Positions 29,401-39,350 of a stretch of DNA of 64,000 nt are shown here, in pieces. The notes below the pieces were generated by a model. The model was not told the DNA's origin, did no database searches, and worked only from the letters and a program-made list of their open reading frames with translations. How positions within the stretch are numbered: the stretch's first letter is position 1; every line of letters starts with the position of its first letter. Origin of the DNA: Pycnococcus provasolii (lineage: Eukaryota; Chlorophyta; Pseudoscourfieldiophyceae; Pseudoscourfieldiales; Pycnococcaceae); contig OW568890.1 in NCBI GenBank assembly GCA_938743325.2, positions 532,127 through 596,126 on the forward strand, written 5' to 3'. A program made the position numbers and the translations under genes.

Positions 29401-31655
29401 ACGATCTGACGTGGACTGAAAGCAAGATGTACGACGGATCCTTCATGCCCGGTGAGTTTACTTGCCCTCAGGGTGAGGACTGCGACATGTACATTGTTGC
29501 GTACGATCCTGACGAGTGCTCGGAGCTGATGATTGGAACGACGGGCCTGTTCGATCAGATGTCGTTCGGTAAGAGCGAGGAATTTACCGACGCAGACATT
29601 GATTTCAGGAACAAAGCGTCAGACGGCACGCCAGTTTTCTCGGATGCAGAGAAACTGAAAATCCGACAAAACACCATCAAGCGCAAGTTCACGTGGCATG
29701 CGGGAGTTGGTGAAGGCGGTAGCGGTAGGCCACCATTTGCACCAGCAAATGGTGAAGATGATGAAAGGAAAAGGAAAGGACAAGAGGACACGTTCGTCTG
29801 CTTCTTCGCAAGCGACAAGTACACGGTGACCGCCCTCCCGTTCCACTGCATCAGTCTCAAGCTGGAGCAGAAGACGACGATCCCCCCGTGTGAGCCAATG
29901 CCCGCGCCGTACACGACGTTCGCGGCTTACCTTGATGTTGAGATGTGCATCCCGCTCTGCTGGAAGAAGGAAATTGAATCCGGATCGCTTACGATTCAGA
30001 ATAACATTGAGATTGACATCCGATCGATTCACCACGAGATTGACGGCGTTCACCCTCACGCCACAAGTCTGGATACGCAGGAATTCAAGGATACCATCCC
30101 GTATGACAGGCACACGTTCCAGTACCCGTACGACGAGACGAACTTCCCCTCCACGGGATATTTCAAGGGCGCAACGCCGGGATTGAATGGGCGCGAGATG
30201 AAAAAGGAGTACTGCATCAAGGCTGACCGCGACACGGAGTGCGTGTATACGGTGTGCTTCCAGGGCTACGATAAAGCTACCATGGATCTCGTGAACGACC
30301 CGCAGGAGATAAAGCTCGACGTGTCGACGGTTCGATGCTTCAAGATCGAGGTGGTGAATGCCGTGATCGAGTTCACGGGCGCCGAGCAGTTGACGGACTC
30401 CGGTGTCAGCGGACTCGTGCTGCCTGAGATGGGCCTCACGTTTGGCGGATACGCGTACCCGCGATGCGGAACGTCCGGAGTGGCGCGCAACATGACCATG
30501 ATGCTGTTCACGTCCACGCGCAACGAGTCGGTGACGGTGGGCGGCCCCATGGTGGACACTGGCAACCTCGTGCGCAACTCGATCAACTTCCACGACGATG
30601 GCATGGGATCGGGATACTTCTTCTACAGCGACGACTACGTTGCCGATGCCATTAGCGATCACAAGTACGCCTGTGGCAAGTGGCACTTTGTTGCCGTGAG
30701 CATCGCGGAGTCGAATGCAGCGACGCTTTACGTGGACTCTGCGGCGCCATCGCACCAGCTCATCACCACGCGTGACGAGGTTCAGTCGTCTGCCGTGCCC
30801 TTTTCCACTCCGAGCCGACCTGATCACGACGTCGATGGCGACGTGCGCGGTCTGATGCACGTCGGAGCGGGTATTGCGATGGGCACGCCGTGGGACGGAT
30901 ACCTTGACGAGCTCGTGGTGTACAACAAGGGCCTTTCTGCCATCGAGGTGGAAAGTGTCAAGCTCGCACGCCTCGTGGGTGCCACGTACGAGGCGGCGGC
31001 GGTTGAGGACGGACTGGTCGCTTACTACACCACGAAGATCGCCGGCGCCGTTGCCATTGGGACGGTGACAGCTGCGGGCTTGCCCAGCGATAGCGGCGAC
31101 ATGACAGCGCTGAAGCCGAACATGACCGCCCCGAAGCTGGTGCACAAGTCTAACCCTGGTGTGAAGCCGTGTGTTCTCGGACTCCAGCACATTGTCGGTC
31201 CCTCGGATGGCGACTGCATGACGGATGTGTACGGCTGGAACTTCGCGGAGGGTGTGCACGTGAAGTGCTCATTCGACGGCCGCGAGACGGAAGCGGTTCA
31301 CCGCAGCGAGAAGATGATCTCGTGCCTCACGCCAGGACACGTGTCACCTCGTTTCGTCACGGTGACGGCAAGCAACGACGGATACAACTTCACGAACACC
31401 GTGGCCGTGGACAAGACGGTGCGCCACCTTTACATGGAGAGCGCCCTCTACGTCAACGGCCTTGGCGGAGGTGCAAAGGCGGATGGCGTGTGCGAGGATC
31501 TCGCAGGGCGAGGGTTTTCCATGACGGCGTGGGTTTGCCCCAAGTGCGGCCCATCAGCCCCGCAGCCGCCCGCACCGCCGACCACCTTACCACCACCACC
31601 GCCGGCAGCAGCACCACCACAGCCGGAGGCACAAAACATCGGTCGACGCGACTGA
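26473..31655 (+). CDS. Large secreted protein with LamG-like and IPT/TIG domains (two exons)
   Basis: I infer join(26473..26539,26896..31655), 1608 residues. Exon 1 encodes 22 residues that are a textbook signal peptide (MVRTWSVALALTLVAALTLQ). The 356-bp intron begins GTGCGT and ends ACAG, and exon 2 continues in phase with ASHFRYGTIYWE, a start seen in large secreted protist proteins. The ectodomain has Cys pairs, an Asp-rich PAFDPDxxD-like segment (about 375-420), a LamG-like jelly roll (about 1175-1390; KWHFVAVSIAE, DGYLDELVVYNKGLS), an IPT/TIG domain (about 1440-1530) and the start of a second LamG-like domain cut off near 1572 by a Pro-rich tail. No membrane anchor is seen. It is probably a cell-surface, wall or matrix protein; ligand unknown. 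Confidence 0.8.
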
Positions 31656-31936
31656 TGTTGATGCGCCATTTTCATTATCATTTTTGGGAGAGAGTGTTTG
31701 GAGAGTGTAAGGATTGCGTTATTATTCCATAATATTTCACAACCAACCTATAGTCTAAGAAGGCATACATAGACTATGTGTGCTTACTCCACGCGGGGGG
31801 GGGGGCATTGGATGTTCTCCCTCCCGCTTCCCTGAGCTTTTTTGAGTATGGGCTCTGCTGTCGTGAATGGACGACCTTTGGACAAAGTAAACTTCCATTT
31901 CATTACATTGAATGAGATATTCCAGGTTGGTTTTCC

Positions 31937-34900
31937 TTATATGTACGCAAGGCCCTGATTGCCGTTCGAACGCCCTCTCGGTGGCGTCGGCGGCCTCTCC
32001 TCGTTTACGCGAGACATCCAAGTGTCCGCAGGCGCCAGCATTGCACCAGTGCCTATCGCTCCTGTCGCGGGATGAAGCCCAGAAAGCCCCTCGCCTTGCA
32101 CCCTTGGTGCAAACGGACTCGAGTTTCTCGGTGAGCCACTAAGCGGCGTTGGCGGGTCGTCCGCCGTGCGAGGGGCGGGCATGTCCATGACGTCCTCCTT
32201 CGGCTGAGGCGGTAGCGGGTGGATCAGCTTAGGGACCATCACCAGATCGCGGCCAAGAACCAAAATAGCGCCGGCGTTGTTTGCCGAACCGCAGTAGTTG
32301 GTTGCGCTGAACAGCGTGATGAGCTTGCCGCCCGCGAAGCGTTCGAAGCCATCCATCACGCACTCGTGGGCACGCACAATCATCTGCAGGTTATTCGCCT
32401 CGCAGAAGTCAGCGACCCTGTCCGGACCGAACGTGACGAGACCAGGACCGCGCGGCGAGGGCTGAACTCCGTGGATATCATCCGAGGACGTCGGGTCGGA
32501 CCACAACAGGTCCATGAGCAGCTGTCCGCCATCTTCCATGCCAACTGGTCGCTTGATCGACTTGATCTGCTCCACGCTCTCTATCCACCGGCCGATGCCA
32601 CCGTGCATGCACAGGATCTTGCCCTCGATGTTCGCACAGAGAGGCATCCAGTCAAACACTTCGTTGACGCGCGTCCAAGCGCGGATGCCCTCGCCCTGGT
32701 ACGGCATGTCGCCGTGATCGTCGGATCCGGAGCCGTAGAGATCCTCTCCCCAGGCGCCAAGTGGCTCGTCCGCCTCGAGAGCGTCCCTGCCACCCTCGAA
32801 GAGCTGGCCACCGCTGCTGCCTCGCGACAAGCCCTGAGATGCGCCGAAGCGCTCGATGCACTCCATCCGAAAGCCGAACAGCGCGTTGATATCCTTCGCC
32901 TCGTGATTGCCGCGGATCATGTGGATGTTCTGCGGGTACTCAATCTTCAGCGCGAACAGCAGCGCGATCGTCTCAAGACTATACATCCCGCGGTCGACGT
33001 AGTCTCCCAAAAACAGGTAATCTATGTACGTGATGTCGCCGCTCAGGCTCGGCGCGCCGTACTCGTCGAAGAGGCGCATGAGATCTCCAAATTGGCCGTG
33101 CAGATCGCCAAAAATCTTAACGGGCGCACCCACCTCGAGCACCGTCGGCTCCTCGCGGAATATATTCTCCACCTGCTCGCACAGCTCGATGAACTCGTCA
33201 GCAGACAGTAGAAAGCGACGATCCATCGGGGCGTACTCCTTGAGCTCGCGCGGACGAAGCAACGTATTCAAGACGACGCGGTGCACCATTCGAACGGACG
33301 GCTGCCGCAGCAGCGGCAGAGCGGGCGTTTGAGGCGACGCGCCGTGGTTCGCATTGGGCGGAAATAGGCTCGGAGGCGAGCCGCGTTCTGCCGGCGAGCC
33401 GGCTCCGCTAGCTGCCGACGAGATGGAGTCACTGTCCGACACGCCGACGGGGGTCTCGGAGATACCCCCCCTCGAGATGCTCGAGTCCGCCGGCTCGCCT
33501 CGGCTCATGCGACGACTTTCGTTCTCAAACTGGTCGATGCTAAGCTGCCTCACCAGCCCGCCCAGCTCGCCGTCACTTTCAGCCGCCACGACAACCGCAC
33601 GATGATACAATCGAACGGCATCTGCCTGACCTCCCATGGCGGACTCCAAGCCCGGAGCTGATCCCATCAATGCGCCGCCGCGCGTTCGCTGCTCGGCGGC
33701 ACGCTGCGCCTGTAGCACGCTGCCAAAGCTCATCGATCGAATCGGATGAAGGCCGGGAGATGGGCGGGCGGGCACCGCGTCCGATTCCTGCGCGGATGCA
33801 GCGTCAGCCTCCATCTTTGCCGTTGCCGCGGAAGCATCGCGCGCTGCGGCATTGAGCGCGCGCGTCGCCACCGCCGCCTCCTCTGCAGACTGCGCGACGA
33901 GGCGCTGCAGATTTGGCGGCGGCTCGGCGGAGGAGGCAGCTGCTGGCGCCACCGACTCCACCGCGGCGGCGGCGATCCACTCCGCCCAAGCGTGCGACGC
34001 GAGGTTGACTCCAAGGTTTGCAAATATCACGGATGCGTCGGGCCGTAGCAGGCGCACGACGCTAGTCTCCGTGAGAGACGTGGCGGCAGGAATGCCGTCG
34101 GCATCGCTGAGCACGATCATGTCGCTCAGCAGAGTGCTTGAGACGAGACCACCGTACGCGAACACGAAACTTCCCGCCGACGCAACGGCATGTCGGCATC
34201 TTCGTGGGCCCGTGGAAGCTGCCGCTGGCGTCGCACCGCTGGCTGACGTACTACCATTTTCTGCGCCATCGTCATCGCCAGACGACCAGGTTCCCTGCGC
34301 GGTGTCGAGCGAGGCGATGGCGTGGGCGGCGTCGACGACGCGCCCTCCGCCGAGAGCGCCACCAACGAGGTGCAACTTGGCTCCCACGAAGGCGCATCCA
34401 TGCTGATATCTTGCGGGCCCGGGTGGCGCACCCGGTGCATGTGCCCACTCCCACCGTCCGTCGCGATGCCGTGCAAGACCGTATGCTTCGCCGAGAGCCT
34501 TGCCGTTTCCATCGCGACCTCCACACAGAAGCAGCAGGCCGTCGCTTCGCGACGCCGTGCTGGCATACATGCGCGCGGATGGCTCGACGGGTGTCGGCGC
34601 ACTGTCGTCTCCGAGACCTGACCCGCTTGGCGGTGGCCTTGGTCCGTGGTCGACGCGCATCCAGCGGTACGGCTTCTGACTCGTGTCCAGCGCCCAAACA
34701 TCACCCAAAGCACGCTGACCGTCGTTTCCTCCCAGCACGAGCAGAAAACGCTGGGCGACGAGGCTTGCGCAGTGAGCATATCTCGCGCCTGGCCCTTGTC
34801 CTGGAACGACGACACGGTGCCACCTTGGGTGGTCCCAGTTGGACACGTCGAGCACGTGGAGGTCGTCGCCCGAAAGTCCCGCAGGTCCGATGCCACCGTG

Positions 34901-35587
34901 CACGACAACCATCGTGCCCACGGATGCAGCCGCGTGAGCAGCACGTGCGGATGGCGGCTCACCTTCTGGGCGCAGTAGGCGCCACGTTCCTGAATAGGTT
35001 AGAGTACAAAGTTTGTTTTGTTTTTGTATGTTTTCGTTTGTGTGTGTTTGTGTGTCGTCAAGTCGTGTGAGCGCTTCTGTGCACATTCTTTCGGAGAGGG
35101 CGCCGTCGCCGCCGAGCATGTACAACGCACCTGTCCCAACGTCGAAGACGTGCACGTCGTTGGTCGCCCCCGCTAGTCTGATTCCCGCCCCCGTGGATGC
35201 CGGCCCGCTCGTCGTTGGCGTTCCAGGGCTGCTTCCGCCGGCGCCGTTCGCGTTCGCGCCACCCTCGAGCGCCGTTGCTCCCCCGAACAGGACGAGTTTC
35301 GCGCCCACCACGGGACCCGCAGGCGCGACCGTCGTGAGCGTGTGCCCGCACCTTGGCCCTGGCGCGTCCCCCGTCGCGTTGAGCGTTCTAGGGACGGCAA
35401 GCGCCTCTGGCGACAAGCACGGCGCCGCTAGCGGCGGCTGCGAGGGGTTGTGTTGGTTGGTTGGTTGGCGCGCCTGACGACCTTCTTGCGCGCCAGTGAG
35501 TGTGTACGTCGTTGCGCTGGACGTCGGCGGCGGCGGCGGCGGTCTGTCTTCTCTGGCATGGCTGTGCGCGTGCGTTCCCGCCGCCAT
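31937..35587 (-). CDS. BSU1/PPKL-type Kelch-repeat Ser/Thr protein phosphatase (two exons)
   Basis: I infer complement(join(31937..34989,35131..35587)), 1169 residues. The 141-bp intron starts GTGCGT and ends TTCAG. It has no stop and a length divisible by three, so the frame also reads through, but removing it restores a Kelch repeat (VFDVGT joined to GTWRLLRPEG). Residues 30-470 are about six Kelch repeats; then a linker, then a PP1-like catalytic domain (about 720-1100) with GDLHGQ, GDYVDRG, RGNHE and HGGIGR, ending LVMVPKLIHPLPP. These metallophosphatases occur in green plants, algae and apicomplexans; in Arabidopsis BSU1 acts in brassinosteroid signalling. The catalytic metal ligands are intact. 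It is divergent from mL43. Confidence 0.92.
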   Translation of the reverse strand: MAAGTHAHSHAREDRPPPPPPTSSATTYTLTGAQEGRQARQPTNQHNPSQPPLAAPCLSPEALAVPRTLNATGDAPGPRCGHTLTTVAPAGPVVGAKLVLFGGATALEGGANANGAGGSSPGTPTTSGPASTGAGIRLAGATNDVHVFDVGTGALYMLGGDGALSERMCTEALTRLDDTQTHTNENIQKQNKLCTLTYSGTWRLLRPEGEPPSARAAHAAASVGTMVVVHGGIGPAGLSGDDLHVLDVSNWDHPRWHRVVVPGQGPGARYAHCASLVAQRFLLVLGGNDGQRALGDVWALDTSQKPYRWMRVDHGPRPPPSGSGLGDDSAPTPVEPSARMYASTASRSDGLLLLCGGRDGNGKALGEAYGLARHRDGRWEWAHAPGAPPGPARYQHGCAFVGAKLHLVGGALGGGRVVDAAHAIASLDTAQGTWSSGDDDGAENGSTSASGATPAAASTGPRRCRHAVASAGSFVFAYGGLVSSTLLSDMIVLSDADGIPAATSLTETSVVRLLRPDASVIFANLGVNLASHAWAEWIAAAAVESVAPAAASSAEPPPNLQRLVAQSAEEAAVATRALNAAARDASAATAKMEADAASAQESDAVPARPSPGLHPIRSMSFGSVLQAQRAAEQRTRGGALMGSAPGLESAMGGQADAVRLYHRAVVVAAESDGELGGLVRQLSIDQFENESRRMSRGEPADSSISRGGISETPVGVSDSDSISSAASGAGSPAERGSPPSLFPPNANHGASPQTPALPLLRQPSVRMVHRVVLNTLLRPRELKEYAPMDRRFLLSADEFIELCEQVENIFREEPTVLEVGAPVKIFGDLHGQFGDLMRLFDEYGAPSLSGDITYIDYLFLGDYVDRGMYSLETIALLFALKIEYPQNIHMIRGNHEAKDINALFGFRMECIERFGASQGLSRGSSGGQLFEGGRDALEADEPLGAWGEDLYGSGSDDHGDMPYQGEGIRAWTRVNEVFDWMPLCANIEGKILCMHGGIGRWIESVEQIKSIKRPVGMEDGGQLLMDLLWSDPTSSDDIHGVQPSPRGPGLVTFGPDRVADFCEANNLQMIVRAHECVMDGFERFAGGKLITLFSATNYCGSANNAGAILVLGRDLVMVPKLIHPLPPQPKEDVMDMPAPRTADDPPTPLSGSPRNSSPFAPRVQGEGLSGLHPATGAIGTGAMLAPADTWMSRVNEERPPTPPRGRSNGNQGLAYI

Positions 35588-35974
35588 ATTTTGTAATATA
35601 TATGGTACGCCGACAAAAATGCGTGAGGTGGCGGAAAGAAAAGAAGAAAAAGAAAAAGAGGGGGGGGGGAGGGAGAAATGGCGGAAATTGAAGAAGAGGA
35701 GGAAAAAGAAAGGGGGGAAGGAAAAGGAAAGAAACGACGACGCAGCAGCCTACTAAAAGGTAAATAGCCCTAACCCTAACCCTAACCCTTACCCTTACCA
35801 AACCCTAACCCTATCGTAACCTGCTGCACTGGAGGGGAAGTTCGGTTCTAAGTTCGAGTTTTGTTCCCCTCTTTTTGAGGGCTCTTGGTTTTCCTTTTTC
35901 TGGTCCCCTTGTGTTGCCCTTTCTTTCTTTTGTTGAGCTTTCCCTCATTCGCCTTGGGTTCTTATTTGGTTCCG
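35588..35974. promoter_or_regulatory. Divergent promoter with telomere-like CCCTAA repeats
   Basis: This 387-bp region separates the phosphatase and mL43 starts. CCCTAA-type repeats fill 35767-35813, about 160 bp upstream of the mL43 ATG and 180 bp upstream of the phosphatase ATG. TATA-like sequence (TATATATTAC on the minus strand) lies within 20 bp of the phosphatase ATG. Purine-rich runs lie at 35636-35730. Confidence 0.45.
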
Positions 35975-36427
35975 ATGTCCCGCCGCGGCGTGTGGGCAGT
36001 CAGCGAGCTTCTGTTGAGGTACTGCGATAAGGGTGGCTCGTCCAAGGGCGTGCGCGAGTTCATGCGGGACGTACTCCCAGAGTTCAAGGAGAAGGAATTG
36101 CCACAAGGCATGCAGATTGCAACGAGGCGCACGCGCTATTTCGGGCACCCGACGCTCGCGGTGAAGTTTGCCGAGCACGAGGATGCGAAGAACAAGAGAC
36201 GGTATGTGGTTCCTCTGCGCAACTTGGACAGCGAGACGGTTCTCATGCACGTGCGTCGTGCGAGGGACACACTGCCTTACCCGCACAGCAAGTTGCGTCC
36301 TGCGAGCCGTCGCGTGGGCGCGAACCGCAGCTTGCAGGGCGTGTGGACGAGCGCGTGGCAGCGTGCGGTGAACCTCGCCGAGAGCCGTGGCGTTGAGCGC
36401 GGCGGGTTCTCGCCGAAGGCGCCTTGA
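35975..36427 (+). CDS. Mitochondrial large-subunit ribosomal protein mL43
   Basis: The protein has 150 residues starting at the ATG at 35975. The L51/S25/CI-B8 thioredoxin-like fold is recognisable: RGVWAVSELLLRYCDKGGSS, KGVREFMRDVLPEFKE, RRTRYFGHPTLAVKF and VPLRNLDSETVLMHV. This matches MRPL43 (mL43) of mitochondrial ribosomes, including the CDKGGSS signature near the N-terminus. The C-terminal 50 residues (SLQGVWTSAWQRAVNLAE) extend beyond the common core, as in some plant and fungal members. The frame is open for 30 codons upstream, but with no ATG and a hydrophobic, non-family sequence. The CCCTAA tract upstream resembles the telo-box of plant ribosomal-protein promoters. Confidence 0.88.
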   Translation: MSRRGVWAVSELLLRYCDKGGSSKGVREFMRDVLPEFKEKELPQGMQIATRRTRYFGHPTLAVKFAEHEDAKNKRRYVVPLRNLDSETVLMHVRRARDTLPYPHSKLRPASRRVGANRSLQGVWTSAWQRAVNLAESRGVERGGFSPKAP

Positions 36428-37106
36428 CGAGAAGCGAGAGAGAAGAAAAAAGAGAGAAAGAGACTTTGTCTTGATCCCTCTGAGACAATTTGTATGTGTG
36501 TGTAGTTTCCTTCGTCCCCTTGCCTACGTATTAATACTTTGTGAACCAACCAACCCTTCCTTCCTTCCTTCCTTCGTTCCCGCGCCTTCACACGACCGAC
36601 CGACCGACAGGTCCCTACGAAGTGCGAGCACATGACAGTGCTAAGTGCTAGAAGGCCACCATTAAGGTTGATTAGGGGAAGCACAAGACAAAAAAAACCT
36701 CACCATGAATAGGAAAGGGGATCCGTCGTCGAACTATGAGTAAAATCCATCAGAACAAATTATCATAGGGGAGGGCTATAGGGGAGGAGCGATTCGATTC
36801 ATTCGGGGTTTCGCGAGCCACGACCTCAATGCCCGGGTGCCGTTTCTTGGGGGGAAGGTCGGATGCCCTCAGGAGGTCAGGGATCGATGCAGGAGGCGGC
36901 CGTCTTACTTGTGCCCTGCCCTGCCCTTTTGCAACCACACCCTGAGATCGGTCTTGTTGTTACTCGCGTCTCCGCCTCACGTTTCCCTTCCCGGTCCGGG
37001 CGGGCTGCCGGGGCTTTTTCCCTTCCCTCGGCGTCAGGGGGGCCACTCACTCGTCAGCCCCTTGCCTTGCCCGCCCACTCTCCCTCACATACTCACATCC
37101 ACGAAT
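36428..37106. other. Intergenic region
   Basis: This 679-bp stretch runs from the mL43 stop to the TypA ATG. It contains (TTCC)n at 36555-36575, (GACC)n at 36593-36607 and GC-rich sequence near 36980-37080. The TypA frame is open upstream of its ATG, but the Pro/Cys-rich translation there is not protein-like. No RNA gene recognised. Confidence 0.35.
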
Positions 37107-39086
37107 ATGGCGATGTCTTCTACTCGTCTGTCTCGTTCTAGTCGTACCATTAGTCGTGCGTCTCGCACTGGGCGCAGTGGAAGGTGTTCTAGGGCGGTGT
37201 ATGGTCCCTCGGCCACCGCGGTGGAGGCGCCGGCCACGACCTCGGCGGCATCAGCAGAGGTGCGAGATGGTTTGAGAAACATTGCCATCGTCGCGCACGT
37301 CGACCACGGGAAAACCACGCTCGTGGACGCCATGCTCTCGCAGTCGAAGGTGTTCAGGGACAACCAGGAGGTGGCGACGCGCATCATGGACAGCAACGAC
37401 CTCGAGCGTGAGCGTGGAATCACAATCCTCTCGAAGAACACCGCTGTCACGTACAAGGACACGAAAATCAACATCATCGACACGCCAGGCCACGCGGACT
37501 TTGGCGGAGAAGTCGAGCGCGTGCTGCACATGTGCGACGGAGTGCTTCTCCTCATCGACAGCGTCGAGGGACCCATGCCGCAGACGAGGTTCGTTCTCAC
37601 CAAGGCTCTCGCGAAGGGAAAGAAGGTGATGGTTGTCGTCAACAAGGTGGACAGACCCATGGCGCGCCTCGACTACGTGCTCGACAAGACGTTCGACCTG
37701 TTCTGCGAGCTCGGCGCGAGTGACGAGCAGTGCGACTTTCCCGTCGTGTACGCGAGCGGCATGAACGGCATCGCGGGGTTAGAGCCGGAGGAGCTCGCCG
37801 AGAACCTCGAGCCTCTGTTCGACTCCATCATCGAGCACGTGCCGCCGCCGACGGCTGACGTGAACGGCCCACTTCAGATGCAGGTGGCGAACATTGCGTA
37901 CGACAACTACCGTGGGCGTATCTGCATCGGGCGCGTCACGAGCGGAACGATTAAGAAAGGGCAGACGGTGTACGTCGCGACGCCTGAAAAGAAAGAGGTG
38001 TCCGCGAAGGTGTCGGAGCTGTTCGTCTACAAAAACTTTCTGCAGGAGCCTGTGGAGGAGGCGGAGGCGGGTGACATCTGCGCCGTCGCGGGCATGGGAG
38101 ATGCAACAATCGGGGAGACGATCATGGCATCAACTTCCGAGGGCGGCGTGCCTCTTCCCACGATCGCCGTCGAGGAACCGACGGTGCGAATGAACTTCAT
38201 CGTCAACACGTCGCCGTTTGCGGGACAGGAGGGCGAGTTCGTCACGAGCCGCAACCTGAAGGATCGACTTGCGCAGGAGGCGGAGCGCAATCTCGCGCTC
38301 AAGGTTGAGCCGGGCGAAACGGCGGAGAGCTTCATCGTCTCAGGGCGTGGAACGCTGCACCTCACGATCCTCATCGAGGAGATGCGTCGCGAGGGATACG
38401 AGTTCCAGATCGGACCGCCAAGCGTCATCTACAAGGAGGACGAGTCGGGGAAGAAGCTCGAGCCTTACGAAATTGCGGAGATCGAGGTGCCCGAGGATCA
38501 GGCTGGCGGTGTCGTCGAGCTGCTCGGCAAGCGCGGTGGACAGATGCAGGACATGATGACTCGCGCGTCGGGATCGAACTCCGTCACCACGTTTAAGTTT
38601 CGCGTACCCACAACGGGCATGATGGGAGTCAAGGGCGCTCTTCTCACCGCGACGCGAGGTACCGCGGCGCTGCACACGAGCTTCGACGGCTACGACCCGA
38701 TCGCGAACCCCGACGGCGTTCAGCGTGACAACGGGTCGCTCATCTCGTACGACACGGGCGATGTGACGACGTACAGCGTGAAGAGCGCGCAGGAGAGAGG
38801 CGTACTTTTCGTCGAGCCCGGCGAAAAGGTGTACGACGGTCAGGTGATTGGCATCAATGCTCGTGCGGAGGATCTCAAAATCAACGTCTGCAAGAAGAAG
38901 GCGGCAAACAACATCAGAAGTGCGACGAAGGAAGCAACGGATAAGATCAACGCGGCCAAGGACATGAGCCTCGACGACTACTTGGAATTCCTCGCGTCTG
39001 ACGAGCTCGTGGAGGTGACGCCGTTGAGCGTGCGCGTGCGAAAGAATCCGTCCATGAAAGGCAGCGGTAAGAAGGGTGGGAAATAG
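37107..39086 (+). CDS. TypA/BipA translational GTPase, plastid-type
   Basis: The protein has 659 residues from the ATG at 37107. The first 50 residues are Ser/Arg-rich with no acidic residues (MAMSSTRLSRSSRTISRASR), a typical plastid transit peptide. The GTPase follows: IVAHVDHGKTTLVD (G1, about 60-70), RERGITI (G2), DTPGHADFGGEVERVL (G3) and VVNKVDRP (G4). Domain II (GRICIGRVTSGTIKKGQ), domain III, the EF-G-like domain V and the TypA-specific C-terminal domain (VGIN/IGINAR, KKAANNIRSATKEATDKI) complete the family plan at normal length. TypA/BipA binds ribosomes at the EF-G site and helps large-subunit assembly, notably under stress; the plant plastid form is SVR3. Active-site His in DTPGH is present. 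Confidence 0.94.
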   Translation: MAMSSTRLSRSSRTISRASRTGRSGRCSRAVYGPSATAVEAPATTSAASAEVRDGLRNIAIVAHVDHGKTTLVDAMLSQSKVFRDNQEVATRIMDSNDLERERGITILSKNTAVTYKDTKINIIDTPGHADFGGEVERVLHMCDGVLLLIDSVEGPMPQTRFVLTKALAKGKKVMVVVNKVDRPMARLDYVLDKTFDLFCELGASDEQCDFPVVYASGMNGIAGLEPEELAENLEPLFDSIIEHVPPPTADVNGPLQMQVANIAYDNYRGRICIGRVTSGTIKKGQTVYVATPEKKEVSAKVSELFVYKNFLQEPVEEAEAGDICAVAGMGDATIGETIMASTSEGGVPLPTIAVEEPTVRMNFIVNTSPFAGQEGEFVTSRNLKDRLAQEAERNLALKVEPGETAESFIVSGRGTLHLTILIEEMRREGYEFQIGPPSVIYKEDESGKKLEPYEIAEIEVPEDQAGGVVELLGKRGGQMQDMMTRASGSNSVTTFKFRVPTTGMMGVKGALLTATRGTAALHTSFDGYDPIANPDGVQRDNGSLISYDTGDVTTYSVKSAQERGVLFVEPGEKVYDGQVIGINARAEDLKINVCKKKAANNIRSATKEATDKINAAKDMSLDDYLEFLASDELVEVTPLSVRVRKNPSMKGSGKKGGK

Positions 39087-39350
39087 AGAGGGAGAGAGGG
39101 AGGGAAGGAGTGAGCGAGGGAGTGAGAGTGAGTGTGAGTGAGTGTGCGTGTGTGAGAAAGAGCTTGTGTGAGCGAGCTCGGTTTTCGTCGTTGTCAAATT
39201 AATTCGAATTTGTGATTTTTTTCAAGACTATTATTCATTGTAATTAAAATTTGAATCTCAAGAATGAAATTATTTCAACAATTCGATTACTATCCTTACC
39301 GAATGAGCAACCGCAGATAAGTATCAAAAAAACAAATTCACACACTTCAT

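Noticed and set aside
29619-31259. 546-codon open frame antisense to the secreted LamG/IPT gene
   Set aside because: Its translation is His/Arg/Val-rich with no domain, and the opposite strand encodes recognisable LamG and IPT domains. It is a codon-bias shadow.
32219-33211. 330-codon frame antisense to the Kelch phosphatase
   Set aside because: It lies opposite the highly conserved phosphatase catalytic domain and shows no family signature.
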